DNA from: Candidatus Wallbacteria bacterium
GTDB taxonomy: Bacteria > Muiribacteriota > JAQTZZ01
Assembly (NCBI GenBank): GCA_028687545.1
Contig: JAQTZZ010000014.1
Coordinates: 20,603-84,602, forward strand
Reading direction: 5' to 3'
DNA: 64,000 bases
Part shown: positions 17,066-25,173 of the stretch, in pieces
Numbering within the stretch: position 1 is the stretch's first letter
Layout of the letters: each line of letters begins with the position of its first letter
Position numbers and translations under genes: made by a program
Notes under the pieces: generated by a model
Databases searched by the model: none
The model's input: only the letters and a program-made list of their open reading frames with translations
Told to the model about the DNA's origin: nothing

Positions 17066-17455
17066 TCAGCGCTTGGAGTACTGATAGCGGGCCCTGGCGC
17101 CCTTCTGTCCGTACTTCTTGCGTTCCTTCATCCTGGAGTCCCTGGTGAGAAACCCGGCTTTCTTCAAAGGCGCTCTGAGATTTTCATCCACCCTGATCAG
17201 AGCCCTGCTGATGCCATGCCTGATGGCCTGGGCCTGTCCGGTGAATCCACCGCCGTTGACACGGATGAAGATATCAAAATTCTTTTCCAGATTCGTGATC
17301 ATCAGAGGGGATTTCACGAAGCCGATCAGCTTCTGCTGATTGGCAAGGTATTCCTCCATGGTACGCTCGTTGATGGTAATGGCTCCGGTCCCCTCGGACA
17401 TGCGCACACGGGCCACCGAGGTCTTCCTTCTGCCGCATCCTACGTAAACTTGCAT
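17066..17455 (-). CDS. rpsI: 30S ribosomal protein S9
   Basis: This 129-residue protein is a small-subunit component near the P-site. [12 protein letters not shown] at the N-terminus, [22 protein letters not shown] in the middle and the basic C-terminal [11 protein letters not shown], whose last Arg touches P-site tRNA, are diagnostic. It lies 10 bases after rplM, the standard L13-S9 pair, and shares that transcript. Confidence 0.98.
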   Translation of the reverse strand: MQVYVGCGRRKTSVARVRMSEGTGAITINERTMEEYLANQQKLIGFVKSPLMITNLEKNFDIFIRVNGGGFTGQAQAIRHGISRALIRVDENLRAPLKKAGFLTRDSRMKERKKYGQKGARARYQYSKR

Positions 17456-17465
17456 CTATTCCTCC

Positions 17466-17894
17466 TTAAAGCTCAATTTTTTCTGGATTCTGGGCTTCGT
17501 GCGGGTGAACGCTACCTGTGTAGACCTTCAGGCGGGTCAATTTATGGGGGCTGAGCCTGTTTTTCGGCAGCATACCCTTTACTGCACCATGGATCACCCG
17601 TTCCGGGTCAGTGGAGATTACTTCTTCGAAAGTCTTCGACTTTAGTCCACCCGGATAGCCGGTATATTTATAGTACATCTTCTGCGTCATTTTGCGCCCT
17701 GTCACACGGATTTTGTCCGCATTCACCACAACCACGAAATCTCCGGAGTCGGTATGCGGAGTGTAGGTCACCTCATTTTTGCCGTTCAATATGTCGGCGA
17801 TCCGGGTGGCGAGTCTCCCCAGTATCTGATTCTCGGCATCGATCAGGTACCATTTCCTTTTAACCTCTTCCTGCTTCTGAGTATAGGTTTTCAT
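17466..17894 (-). CDS. rplM: 50S ribosomal protein L13
   Basis: This 142-residue large-subunit assembly protein shows [51 protein letters not shown] and GMLPKNRL, all diagnostic for L13. It has a GGGAGGA-type site before its ATG. It follows truA by 16 bases, in the ecfA-ecfT-truA-rplM-rpsI order familiar from Firmicutes. Confidence 0.98.
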   Translation of the reverse strand: MKTYTQKQEEVKRKWYLIDAENQILGRLATRIADILNGKNEVTYTPHTDSGDFVVVVNADKIRVTGRKMTQKMYYKYTGYPGGLKSKTFEEVISTDPERVIHGAVKGMLPKNRLSPHKLTRLKVYTGSVHPHEAQNPEKIEL

Positions 17895-17910
17895 TCAATC
17901 CTCCCAAGGA

Positions 17911-18657
17911 TTACGTGTAAATTACTTTTGCAAGGTACAAACCATTCGGAGGCGCTTTTTCCGGCAGGTTCACCTTGCCCGGGTGCGAAAGCTGCAGCTG
18001 CAGTGCTTCCGGTTTGATATACCCCGCACCACAGTGCAGAAGCATCGAGGTCAGCACCCGGACCATGCCTCTCAGGAAGCCGTCTCCTTCAAAAGTGAAG
18101 ATGGTTCCTTCTCTGTTTTCTGTTACTTCCAGGCTGTAGAGACGTTTCACCGTGTTTGTCCGGGGCTCCAGATTGGCGGCAAACCCGGCAAAATCATGCT
18201 CGCCTAGAAAAATCTCCGCCGTCCGCTGCACCAGAGTTTTATCGAAGCTGCGCTTCCGCCAGAACCAGCAGTAATTCCGCAGCCAGGGTTCCAATTCCCC
18301 GGTCTTCACCCAGTAAAGGTAAACCTTACGCTTGACCGAGTAACGGGAATGGAAATCCGCAGGGACAGTATAAACACTCCGCACGGTGATTTCACCGTTC
18401 AGCGAATGGTTGAGAAGAAGTTTAATTTTTTCAAGAGGAACTTGCAAGCTTTTTGTTTTGAAATTGACCACCTGACCTAGAGCATGCACTCCTGTGTCGG
18501 TTCTGCCTGAACCGGCGATGGTAAGTTTATGTCCCACAATGGGTTTCAGTGCTTCTTCCAGACAGCCCTGCACTGTCCTTGCTTTCGGCTGTCGCTGGAA
18601 TCCATGGAAACAGGAGCCGTCATAGCTGATGGTGAGGGCGATGTTCAGCTCATCCAT
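17911..18657 (-). CDS. truA: tRNA pseudouridine(38-40) synthase
   Basis: TruA converts uridines 38-40 of the anticodon arm to pseudouridine. The 248-residue form starting MDELNIALTISYDG fits the family best; an upstream in-frame ATG at 18681 would add eight residues. The catalytic Asp is in SGRTDTGVHALGQV. SRYSVKRKVYLYW and GDGFLRGMVRVL follow as usual. The start lies inside the end of ecfT and has no clear Shine-Dalgarno, so coupling is likely. Confidence 0.95.
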   Translation of the reverse strand: MDELNIALTISYDGSCFHGFQRQPKARTVQGCLEEALKPIVGHKLTIAGSGRTDTGVHALGQVVNFKTKSLQVPLEKIKLLLNHSLNGEITVRSVYTVPADFHSRYSVKRKVYLYWVKTGELEPWLRNYCWFWRKRSFDKTLVQRTAEIFLGEHDFAGFAANLEPRTNTVKRLYSLEVTENREGTIFTFEGDGFLRGMVRVLTSMLLHCGAGYIKPEALQLQLSHPGKVNLPEKAPPNGLYLAKVIYT

Positions 18658-19472
18658 ATTATTAAAAGACCGAGCTTGCATGAAACAAACAGAGACACGA
18701 ACAGGAGCAATGCAGCAAAATCAATAGTTTTAAGTCGATACTCCCTGAGGGAGGTCCGGCCTTCTCCTCCTGTGTAACATCTGACTTCCATCGCCAGAGA
18801 AAGTTCGTCCGCTCTCTTGAAGGAATTAAAAAACAGAGGGAGCAGCAGTGAGGATACTTTTCTGAGTCTGACAATGAAATTTCCCTTCCCGAAGTTGATC
18901 CCGCGGGCGATCTGAGCTTTGATGATCTTGTCAAGCTCCCGCGCCAGTATCGGGATAAAGCGCAGTGCAATGGTAGTCATCAGGGCGAATTCGTGCACAG
19001 GAAATCCGATTTTCTTCAAAGGTTTTCCCAGTTTTTCCAAGGCATAAGTCAGATCAACTGGGGACGTTGTCAGAGTAAGCAGGGTGGTGGTCATTACCAG
19101 AAGCAGCAGCCTGGAAATGACGATCAAGGTTTGAGAAAGCCCCTGGTCAGTGATTTTTAAAATCCAGAAACTGAAAATCACTTTCCCGTCTGTGATGAAT
19201 AAAAGATTCATTAGAGTGACAAAGATTACTAGAAACAGGACAGCCCTCAATCCGCGGATAAAATGATAGAATCGCAGACGGGCCAGCAGGATCAGGTCGC
19301 TGATGAATAAAAACAGCAGTAAATACAGGAAAATGGTTTTCACAACAAAGACATTGGCGATGAAAATGAACATCAGGATCACTTTCATCCTGGCGTCCAG
19401 ATGATGGAGATAAGAATTTCCAGGAATATACTGCCCCAGGGAAAAGTCCCTCAGATAGCTAAGCATCAGCAC
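18645..19472 (-). CDS. ecfT: Energy-coupling factor transporter transmembrane protein EcfT
   Basis: EcfT links the ATPase to interchangeable substrate-binding S components for vitamin uptake. The 275-residue protein has a cluster of N-terminal helices, the opening HHLDARMKVILM, and the coupling-helix motif ARG in KAQIARGINFGKG (about residue 190). It overlaps ecfA by 14 bases and truA downstream. A candidate S component is encoded 4-5 kb away at 24517-25032. Confidence 0.93.
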   Translation of the reverse strand: MLMLSYLRDFSLGQYIPGNSYLHHLDARMKVILMFIFIANVFVVKTIFLYLLLFLFISDLILLARLRFYHFIRGLRAVLFLVIFVTLMNLLFITDGKVIFSFWILKITDQGLSQTLIVISRLLLLVMTTTLLTLTTSPVDLTYALEKLGKPLKKIGFPVHEFALMTTIALRFIPILARELDKIIKAQIARGINFGKGNFIVRLRKVSSLLLPLFFNSFKRADELSLAMEVRCYTGGEGRTSLREYRLKTIDFAALLLFVSLFVSCKLGLLIIWMS

Positions 19473-20286
19473 CCCGCTTCATCCGCTCTGAAAGCAGGGC
19501 GAGTGCCGATTCGCGGGACCTCCATCCTGAATCGATTTCTCCGATCACCGTGTCCATTACTCTGACTATCAGCGGCCTTTTCAACCCGAACCGGGTAAAT
19601 TTATCACAATTCAAAAGCTCAGCAGTAGTGCCTTTGAAGGCGATTCCCCCGTCCCCAAGCACACAGACCCGGTCCAGGTACCCAAGCAGTTCCTGGTCGT
19701 GGGTAATCACGATCAGAGTGAACTTTTCCTCAGAATGGATTGCAAAGAGCTGCTGGATGAATTCCTTCCGACTTTTGGGATCAAGTCCGACAGTCGGTTC
19801 ATCCAGAATCAGGACTTCAGGTTTCAAAACAAGAATTCCAGCCAGCGCTACCCTTCTCATTTCACCACCTGAAAGCGAAAATGGGGATCTGGAAAAACAG
19901 GCCGGCCTGATCTTGAGAAACGCACAGGCCCATTCGATTCTGCGCCGCACTTCTTCAGATGGAAGCACAAGTTCATTCAAGCCATAACCGATGTCCTCGT
20001 AGACAGTTTCAGCGAACAACTGATGTTCAGGGTACTGGAGGACATATCCAATGCCGATCCCGGCTTCCCTGTCTTTCGAGAGCTCCACCGTCACTCTGCC
20101 TTTTGTAGGTTTGATCAACCCCCCGATCAATTGAGCCAGGGTGGTTTTTCCGGTTCCGGTGCGCCCGAGTAACCCGAAAACCTCTTCAGCTTGAATCTCA
20201 AGGTCAATCTCACGAAAAACAGGATATTCAAAAGGGGTGTCTTGAGAATAAATAAATGATAGTTTTTCTAGTGTGATCTTTGTCAA
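19459..20286 (-). CDS. ecfA: Energy-coupling factor ATPase EcfA
   Basis: This 275-residue ATPase energises the ECF vitamin transporter. Walker A is GRTGTGKTT, the Q-loop is in VLQYPEHQLF, the signature is LSGGEMRR, Walker B is LILDEPTVGLD, and the switch His is in VITHDQ. YPEHQLFAETV is characteristic of EcfA. Only one ATPase gene is present where Firmicutes have two, so it may act as a homodimer or pair with one outside the window. The start is TTG at 20286, only 16 bases after a terminator-like hairpin and with no Shine-Dalgarno. Confidence 0.93.
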   Translation of the reverse strand: MTKITLEKLSFIYSQDTPFEYPVFREIDLEIQAEEVFGLLGRTGTGKTTLAQLIGGLIKPTKGRVTVELSKDREAGIGIGYVLQYPEHQLFAETVYEDIGYGLNELVLPSEEVRRRIEWACAFLKIRPACFSRSPFSLSGGEMRRVALAGILVLKPEVLILDEPTVGLDPKSRKEFIQQLFAIHSEEKFTLIVITHDQELLGYLDRVCVLGDGGIAFKGTTAELLNCDKFTRFGLKRPLIVRVMDTVIGEIDSGWRSRESALALLSERMKRGADA

Positions 20287-20290
20287 GGTT

Positions 20291-20336
20291 AAATAAAAAG
20301 AGCTCTGCGTACATGATTTTAAGCATGTACGCAGAG
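20291..20336 (-). terminator. Terminator-like hairpin just upstream of ecfA
   Basis: On the minus strand, CTCTGCGTACATG and CATGTACGCAGAG form a perfect 13-bp stem around an 8-base loop, followed by CTCTTTTTATTT. It ends transcription after the small membrane protein, or attenuates transcription into ecfA, whose TTG start follows almost at once. Confidence 0.82.
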
Positions 20337-20344
20337 TTGATCGA

Positions 20345-20602
20345 TTACTTTACATCTTTCTCGTCAAGCTTCAATCCGGTGAGGATTGCGTAGCTCAGCG
20401 CGATGTTTGCGAATACCAGGATCATGTTGGCGATCTCGAAGCAGCGGTTGACAAAGAACAACCTGCCCATCGCCAGATCTGCTGATACGATCGTGTCATC
20501 AGGAACCTGCATGTAGTTGATGGAAAAGAAGATTCCTCCGAACATGATCACAAGCGACATGATTAGCAAAGTAAAAGCGGACATTTTGTAAAGCTTATAC
20601 AC
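20345..20602 (-). CDS. Small two-helix membrane protein, unknown
   Basis: The start is the GTG at 20602, set by a strong AAAGGAGG eight bases upstream; the longer open frame overlaps mazG and is not coding. The 85-residue product has two hydrophobic helices (about residues 9-30 and 55-78) with a polar loop that includes MQVPDDTIVSADLAMGR, and an acidic C-terminus (LDEKDVK). It overlaps the mazG stop by 8 bases and is followed by a strong terminator. No family recognised. Confidence 0.75.
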   Translation of the reverse strand: MYKLYKMSAFTLLIMSLVIMFGGIFFSINYMQVPDDTIVSADLAMGRLFFVNRCFEIANMILVFANIALSYAILTGLKLDEKDVK

Positions 20603-21371
20603 TGCTTTCACCTCCTTTCTTTGTTTTTTTAGCTTTATTCCACAGTACATCAAGTAAATGTGGATCAGCTTCAATTTTTTGACGTTCAGGCTCTTTCCCG
20701 AGCAAGGAATCAACCTGTTCGACCCGCTGTTTGAATTTCCTGTTGGCCGAAAGCAGGCTGAGTTCAGGGTTGATCTCAAGAAACCGGCCGAGATTTACAA
20801 TAGAGAACAGCACATCCCCGAATTCTTCTTCCAGGTCATCAGTGCTTCCCTTCTGATATATTTTTTCAAGTTCACTCAGCTCCTCTTTCAATTTTCCAAT
20901 CACATCACTTCCGCTTTCAAACTCAAGACCTATCCGCTTGGCTCTTCTCTGATACTTTTCCGCCTGCAGTAAAGCCGGCAGTTCTCCAGGAACCCCCTCG
21001 AAAATTCCCTTTTTTCCTTCCTTGGATTTGAACTTATCCCATTCATTCACCACTTCTTCAGGGGTATTGAGAGTCATGTTTTCAAAAACATGGGGGTGTC
21101 TGTTGATCATCTTTTCTGTGATCCCTTGTGCCACATCTGAGAAAGTGAATTTTCCTTCATCCTCGGCGATTTCAGCCTGGAATACGATCTGCATCAGGAG
21201 ATCCCCAAGTTCTTCGCAGAGTTTCCGGTAATCCCCTTCTTCCATTGCATCCAGCACTTCATATGTCTCTTCCAGCAGGTAAGGTCTCAGGCTCTTGATG
21301 GTCTGAACTCTGTCCCAGGGACACCCTCCCGGAGCACGTAATCTCTTCATGACTTCAAGCAGTTTGTCCAT
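20595..21371 (-). CDS. mazG: Nucleoside triphosphate pyrophosphohydrolase
   Basis: MazG hydrolyses NTPs, including damaged ones, to NMP and pyrophosphate. The 258-residue protein has the full N-terminal domain (GGCPWDRVQTIKSLRPYLLEE, then EELGDLLMQIVFQ with the Mg-binding EExxE/ExxD residues) and a second domain with KEELSELEK and EEEFGDVLFSIVN. Length is as in E. coli MazG. Its ATG overlaps the stop of the parvulin gene as TAATG. Confidence 0.95.
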   Translation of the reverse strand: MDKLLEVMKRLRAPGGCPWDRVQTIKSLRPYLLEETYEVLDAMEEGDYRKLCEELGDLLMQIVFQAEIAEDEGKFTFSDVAQGITEKMINRHPHVFENMTLNTPEEVVNEWDKFKSKEGKKGIFEGVPGELPALLQAEKYQRRAKRIGLEFESGSDVIGKLKEELSELEKIYQKGSTDDLEEEFGDVLFSIVNLGRFLEINPELSLLSANRKFKQRVEQVDSLLGKEPERQKIEADPHLLDVLWNKAKKTKKGGESSV

Positions 21372-23176
21372 TAATTTTTCGGTAACCTTTCCGGATAAAC
21401 CTCTATCCTGCTCCGCTCCCGTAACTGCCTGAGCCAGTTCAGGTAAAATTCCTGGACCATGGCACTCCGGTAAGAGCTTTCTCCCTCTGCCAGCTGATCT
21501 TTACGGGCCTGATCCTCTCTGATGTCAGTGACCATGAGGATATGGAATCCGAAAGAGCTGTGGACAATCTCGCTGATCTCACCAGTGCCAAGGGAAAAAA
21601 CCGCGCTTTCCAGAGGTTCCCCAAGCATTCCCTTGCTGAAATACCCAAGGTCGCCTCCACGCATCCTGCTGGAATCTCCATTCCAGGTCGTGGCAAGCTT
21701 GACAAAATCTCCACCATTCCTCAATTCTTTCAAAGTCTGCTTGCTCCTGACTTCTGCACTTGTCACCTCATCGGTAGAATTCTTGTCCGCCTTTAGAAAG
21801 ATGTGGGAAACCCTCACCTGTTTCACAAAATCAGCGAAGAATTTCTGCTTGAACTTCTCATTATTCGTGACATTTTCGGCGATTTTTTTATCGATGTAAC
21901 TGTTGATCAGAAGATTTTTCTCCATTGAAGCCAGTTTCCCCTGGCATTCCGGATCGGATGGCAGCTTGCTCTTCTCAGCCAGCAGATAAAGTTTCTGGTC
22001 GTCGATCATCTTGTGCAACAGCCTTACCCGTTCGTCCGTCCGCTCATACGCCTTGTGAACCATGGCGGGCATTTTCTTGATCTGTTCGAGAAGATCATGA
22101 AAAGTGATTTCATCAGTTTCAACAGTTGCGATCACTGTTTCAGGAGGCAAATTCTGCTTGTTAAGCAAGTCTTCCCTGATATCACTCTTGTAATCTGCAA
22201 GAGTCTGTTCTTTCCAAAGTTCATACCGCTGAGTAGCTTCTTTACGTTTCAGCGTATCCCGAATCTCTTCCCTGACATTTTCGAGCGGACGCAGAATATT
22301 TTCCCTGATCTCCTCAACCTTCAAAAGGTAATATCCTCCAGGAGTCTCGACAGGCTCGGAAACATCTCCAGGCTTGGCTTTTTCAACAAAATCATTCAGC
22401 GGTTTGATGAGTGCATCCGGTGTAAAAAAGCCGAGGTCTCCTCCATTACTGCGGGTAGCGTCATCCTCACTGTATTTCCGGGCGGCTTCGGCAAAATCCA
22501 GTGCCTTGAGTTCCTGCAAAATAGATCCGGTCTTTTCCAGCGCTTCTTCCTTGGAACGCCCGTTGTCTGTGGAAATGAGTATCTGTCTGGCATGGATCTG
22601 CTTCGAAATCTTGAAGGTATCCTGATGTTCTATATAATATTTCTCGATTTCGCTGGACTCGATCTCCAGCTTGTCGAAGATGGAATTATATCGCTGATTA
22701 CCGAATTCGCTGGAAATCAGTTCTCTGCTTACCCGGCCGAGAAGCTGCTTATATGCCGGATCATCATAAAAACGTTCCTCCCTGATTTCGTTCATGATCA
22801 GATACATGTCCACCATGCGATTCAGAAACTCCATACTGGAAACTTTCTGCCTCTGGTCACTGGGAATATTGTCAAGCTCTTCCTGGAACATTTCCAGATT
22901 GATCTCTTCGCTGTTGATCTTTGCAAGAATCACGGTTTCCTGCGAAGACTGGTCTTCGCCGGCATCGAAGATTTCCCCTGTCACGCTCTGTAAAATCGCA
23001 GAAACTTTATCTTCCTGGGTCTCAACAGTATTCTGTGGTAACTGGGGAACCGGAACCACCAATTGCTTGGGAGCCAATCCCGCAGGTCCGGCAGGAGGTC
23101 CCCCGCATCCGGTTATAATAAGAAAAGGCAGAAACAGCAGGGGTTTCAATAACACCCGGAATTTTCTCATCCGCAT
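21371..23176 (-). CDS. Lipoprotein peptidyl-prolyl isomerase with two parvulin domains
   Basis: This 601-residue protein has a lipobox signal peptide (IITGC, mature start CGGPP), then a SurA/PrsA-like helical N-terminal region. Two PpiC rotamase domains follow at about 190-290 (IHARQILIST...NGGDLGFF) and 455-555 (VRVSHIFLKAD...RGGDLGYF). It would catalyse prolyl isomerisation and chaperone secreted or outer-membrane proteins. The double-parvulin layout resembles SurA but is lipid anchored as in PrsA. It is translationally coupled to mazG. Confidence 0.92.
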   Translation of the reverse strand: MRMRKFRVLLKPLLFLPFLIITGCGGPPAGPAGLAPKQLVVPVPQLPQNTVETQEDKVSAILQSVTGEIFDAGEDQSSQETVILAKINSEEINLEMFQEELDNIPSDQRQKVSSMEFLNRMVDMYLIMNEIREERFYDDPAYKQLLGRVSRELISSEFGNQRYNSIFDKLEIESSEIEKYYIEHQDTFKISKQIHARQILISTDNGRSKEEALEKTGSILQELKALDFAEAARKYSEDDATRSNGGDLGFFTPDALIKPLNDFVEKAKPGDVSEPVETPGGYYLLKVEEIRENILRPLENVREEIRDTLKRKEATQRYELWKEQTLADYKSDIREDLLNKQNLPPETVIATVETDEITFHDLLEQIKKMPAMVHKAYERTDERVRLLHKMIDDQKLYLLAEKSKLPSDPECQGKLASMEKNLLINSYIDKKIAENVTNNEKFKQKFFADFVKQVRVSHIFLKADKNSTDEVTSAEVRSKQTLKELRNGGDFVKLATTWNGDSSRMRGGDLGYFSKGMLGEPLESAVFSLGTGEISEIVHSSFGFHILMVTDIREDQARKDQLAEGESSYRSAMVQEFYLNWLRQLRERSRIEVYPERLPKN

Positions 23177-23310
23177 TTCCCGCGCCTGATTTTCAGCATA
23201 TAGTCAAGTAATTTAATATATTCATGCCGATTAGGCAAATTTTTGTTAGTTACTCCAAAGATGGTAAGTGGTACAAAACCAAAAAAGAGCTCCACAACCG
23301 TAAGTGCAGA

Positions 23311-24111
23311 TTACTTGGTGAAAATTATTCTGAGTCCAACCATAGCCAGGGCCATGGCCAGACAGAGGACTATCCATTTGCCCTGAACTCGCCTGGATAA
23401 TCCCGCCCCTAACTGGGCACCAATCACCACACCCAGAGAAATCGCTGCAGTCATCTGGGCTCCATGAACAAAGGCTCCTCGGGCGATGTGCACGATGGTA
23501 CCGGTGAGGGCTACTATGACCAGTATGAAATGTGAAGTCGCAGTAGCAATATGCACCGGAAAATTGAGGCAATAGATCAGAAGCGGCACATGGATAATTC
23601 CTCCGCCGATTCCCAGCAGACTGGAAAGGTATCCGACAAAAAAACCGAATTGCATACCTAAAGCCGGGTTAAAGGAATAATTATAGTTGTTGCCGTCCCT
23701 GTCGATGATCTGCCTGAAAATCGTTTTCCCGGCCGGCGGACCTTTTCCGGCCTTTTTTTCTCGATTAAAGGCAAGAAAAACGGATGCCAGAATCATCAGA
23801 ACCCCAAAAACAATGTTGAACAATCGCCTGGGGATATATGCTGTCGTAAAAGCTCCTAAAATTGCGCCTGGAACCGTAGTCATTGAAAACAGCAGGCTCG
23901 ATTTATAATCGATCTTCCCCATCCTGGCATAAGCAAACGACCCTGACAGGGAATTGAAAAACACCACAGCCAGAGAAATACTGGTCAAAAATTCGGGATT
24001 TTGATCCGGATACAGAAAAATCAGCACAGGCATCAGGATAAAACCGCCGCCCACCCCGATCAGCGTGCCCAGCGTACCTATGAAAAGTCCGAGCAGGATT
24101 AATCCGGCCAC
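23311..24111 (-). CDS. TauE/SafE-family anion exporter
   Basis: This 266-residue membrane protein has about eight helices and the duplicated motif of the TauE/SafE (DUF81) family: GTLIGVGGGFILMPVL near residue 15 and LLGIGGGIIHVPLLIY near residue 165. Members export sulfite, sulfoacetate or other small anions, or act as uncharacterised permeases. It starts with GTG one base after the CoA-binding gene stops and forms an operon with it and the ECF S component. Substrate unknown. Confidence 0.9.
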   Translation of the reverse strand: MAGLILLGLFIGTLGTLIGVGGGFILMPVLIFLYPDQNPEFLTSISLAVVFFNSLSGSFAYARMGKIDYKSSLLFSMTTVPGAILGAFTTAYIPRRLFNIVFGVLMILASVFLAFNREKKAGKGPPAGKTIFRQIIDRDGNNYNYSFNPALGMQFGFFVGYLSSLLGIGGGIIHVPLLIYCLNFPVHIATATSHFILVIVALTGTIVHIARGAFVHGAQMTAAISLGVVIGAQLGAGLSRRVQGKWIVLCLAMALAMVGLRIIFTK

Positions 24112-24112
24112 G

Positions 24113-24505
24113 TTAGAACTGTCCGGTTTTCAGCAAAACCAGAGTGCAGGCATTCAGAGTATCAATTCCAAGCTGCTTCAATTCCGCGGATAGCTCAGGA
24201 TTTTCAGCGCCAGGGTTGAAGATGACGCGCCTGGGCTTGGCCTTGATGATCTCAGTACCCAGGCTGGCTGAATTAGCAGGAGAGAGATAAATGGTGATTG
24301 TATCAAGTATAACAGGTACATCAGACAGGTTACTGTATACAGGTATTCCTTCGATTTCAGCAAAGACGGGATGCACAGGATAAACGGGATATCCTTTTTC
24401 CCTGAGAAGCATCAATGCCATGTAACTGTAACGCTCAGTTTTTCTGCTTGCTCCGAGCACGGCGACAGCACAGGATTCAGATCCGCATTTCTTCTCCTGG
24501 TTCAT
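24113..24505 (-). CDS. CoA-binding (YccU-type) protein
   Basis: This 130-residue protein is a single Rossmann-like CoA-binding domain. AVLGASRKTERYSYMALMLL is the nucleotide-binding opening, YPVYPVHP and IFNPGAENPEL are conserved family segments, and NACTLVLL closes the domain. Related proteins bind CoA, but the physiological role is not established. It lies 11 bases after the S-component gene and one base before the TauE-like gene. An AGAGG site precedes its ATG. Confidence 0.9.
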   Translation of the reverse strand: MNQEKKCGSESCAVAVLGASRKTERYSYMALMLLREKGYPVYPVHPVFAEIEGIPVYSNLSDVPVILDTITIYLSPANSASLGTEIIKAKPRRVIFNPGAENPELSAELKQLGIDTLNACTLVLLKTGQF

Positions 24506-24516
24506 GAATGCCTCTC

Positions 24517-25032
24517 TTAAATTCTATATTTCTCCAGTATTCTATAAATCAAAGGAACCAGCAGAATCTGGCAACAGATGCCAGGCAGTCCTGTGACAAC
24601 ACCTACTTTCAGGTAATCAGTCCAGGAAATATTGTAACCGGCCAGGGTGCTGAGCAGAAATACTGCATATGCAAGCACCGCCCTTCCGCAGAGCATCGCT
24701 GAGAACAGGGATAAAAACAGGTTTTTCATCAGCCCGAGATGAAGGAAGCCGGCGAAAAATCCATAAGCGCCCAGTTCGCAAGACATGAGCAGGGCTATAG
24801 GAATCGGGCTCAACGGCGGCATTCCGGTCAGCAGAAAACCCAGCATCGGAGCCAGCATCCCCACGATCATCCCGTTCAGCTGTCCGGTCATCAGGCCGCA
24901 GAGCAATACCGGGATGTGCATGGGAAGAAAGACAGCCCCGGCAAGTCCGGACATGTGAAAAATCAGAGGTGCAAGCACTGACAGGCAGAGAAAGATCGAG
25001 GAGTAAACCAGATTACGAATATTCCGCTTCAT
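24517..25032 (-). CDS. ECF transporter S component (substrate-specific subunit)
   Basis: This 171-residue protein has five or six hydrophobic helices. It carries the S-component features FLPMHIPVLLCGLMTG, then GMLAPMLGFLLTGMPP and CELGAYGFFAGFL. S components bind a vitamin or cofactor precursor and dock on EcfT/EcfA, which are encoded 4-5 kb away on the same strand. No riboswitch is visible upstream to reveal the substrate. Downstream are a CoA-binding protein and an anion exporter; a pantothenate link is tempting but is inference only. Confidence 0.82.
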   Translation of the reverse strand: MKRNIRNLVYSSIFLCLSVLAPLIFHMSGLAGAVFLPMHIPVLLCGLMTGQLNGMIVGMLAPMLGFLLTGMPPLSPIPIALLMSCELGAYGFFAGFLHLGLMKNLFLSLFSAMLCGRAVLAYAVFLLSTLAGYNISWTDYLKVGVVTGLPGICCQILLVPLIYRILEKYRI

Positions 25033-25173
25033 GCTTTTTCATCTTATCAGACACTGCCTGAAACAACAAATGTTCTGCCTGATCTCTCATCAGTAATTTG
25101 CTCAAAAACTGTTTTTAAGCTAATTTTGATTCATGCCTGCCGACACGAATCTGATTTTTATTAATCATCAAAC

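Noticed and set aside
20603-20779. N-terminal extension of the small membrane protein
   Set aside because: It overlaps mazG in another frame; the GTG at 20602 has an AAAGGAGG site.
22013-22993. A 326-codon plus-strand open frame
   Set aside because: It is antisense to the double-parvulin lipoprotein and has no ribosome-binding site or domain.
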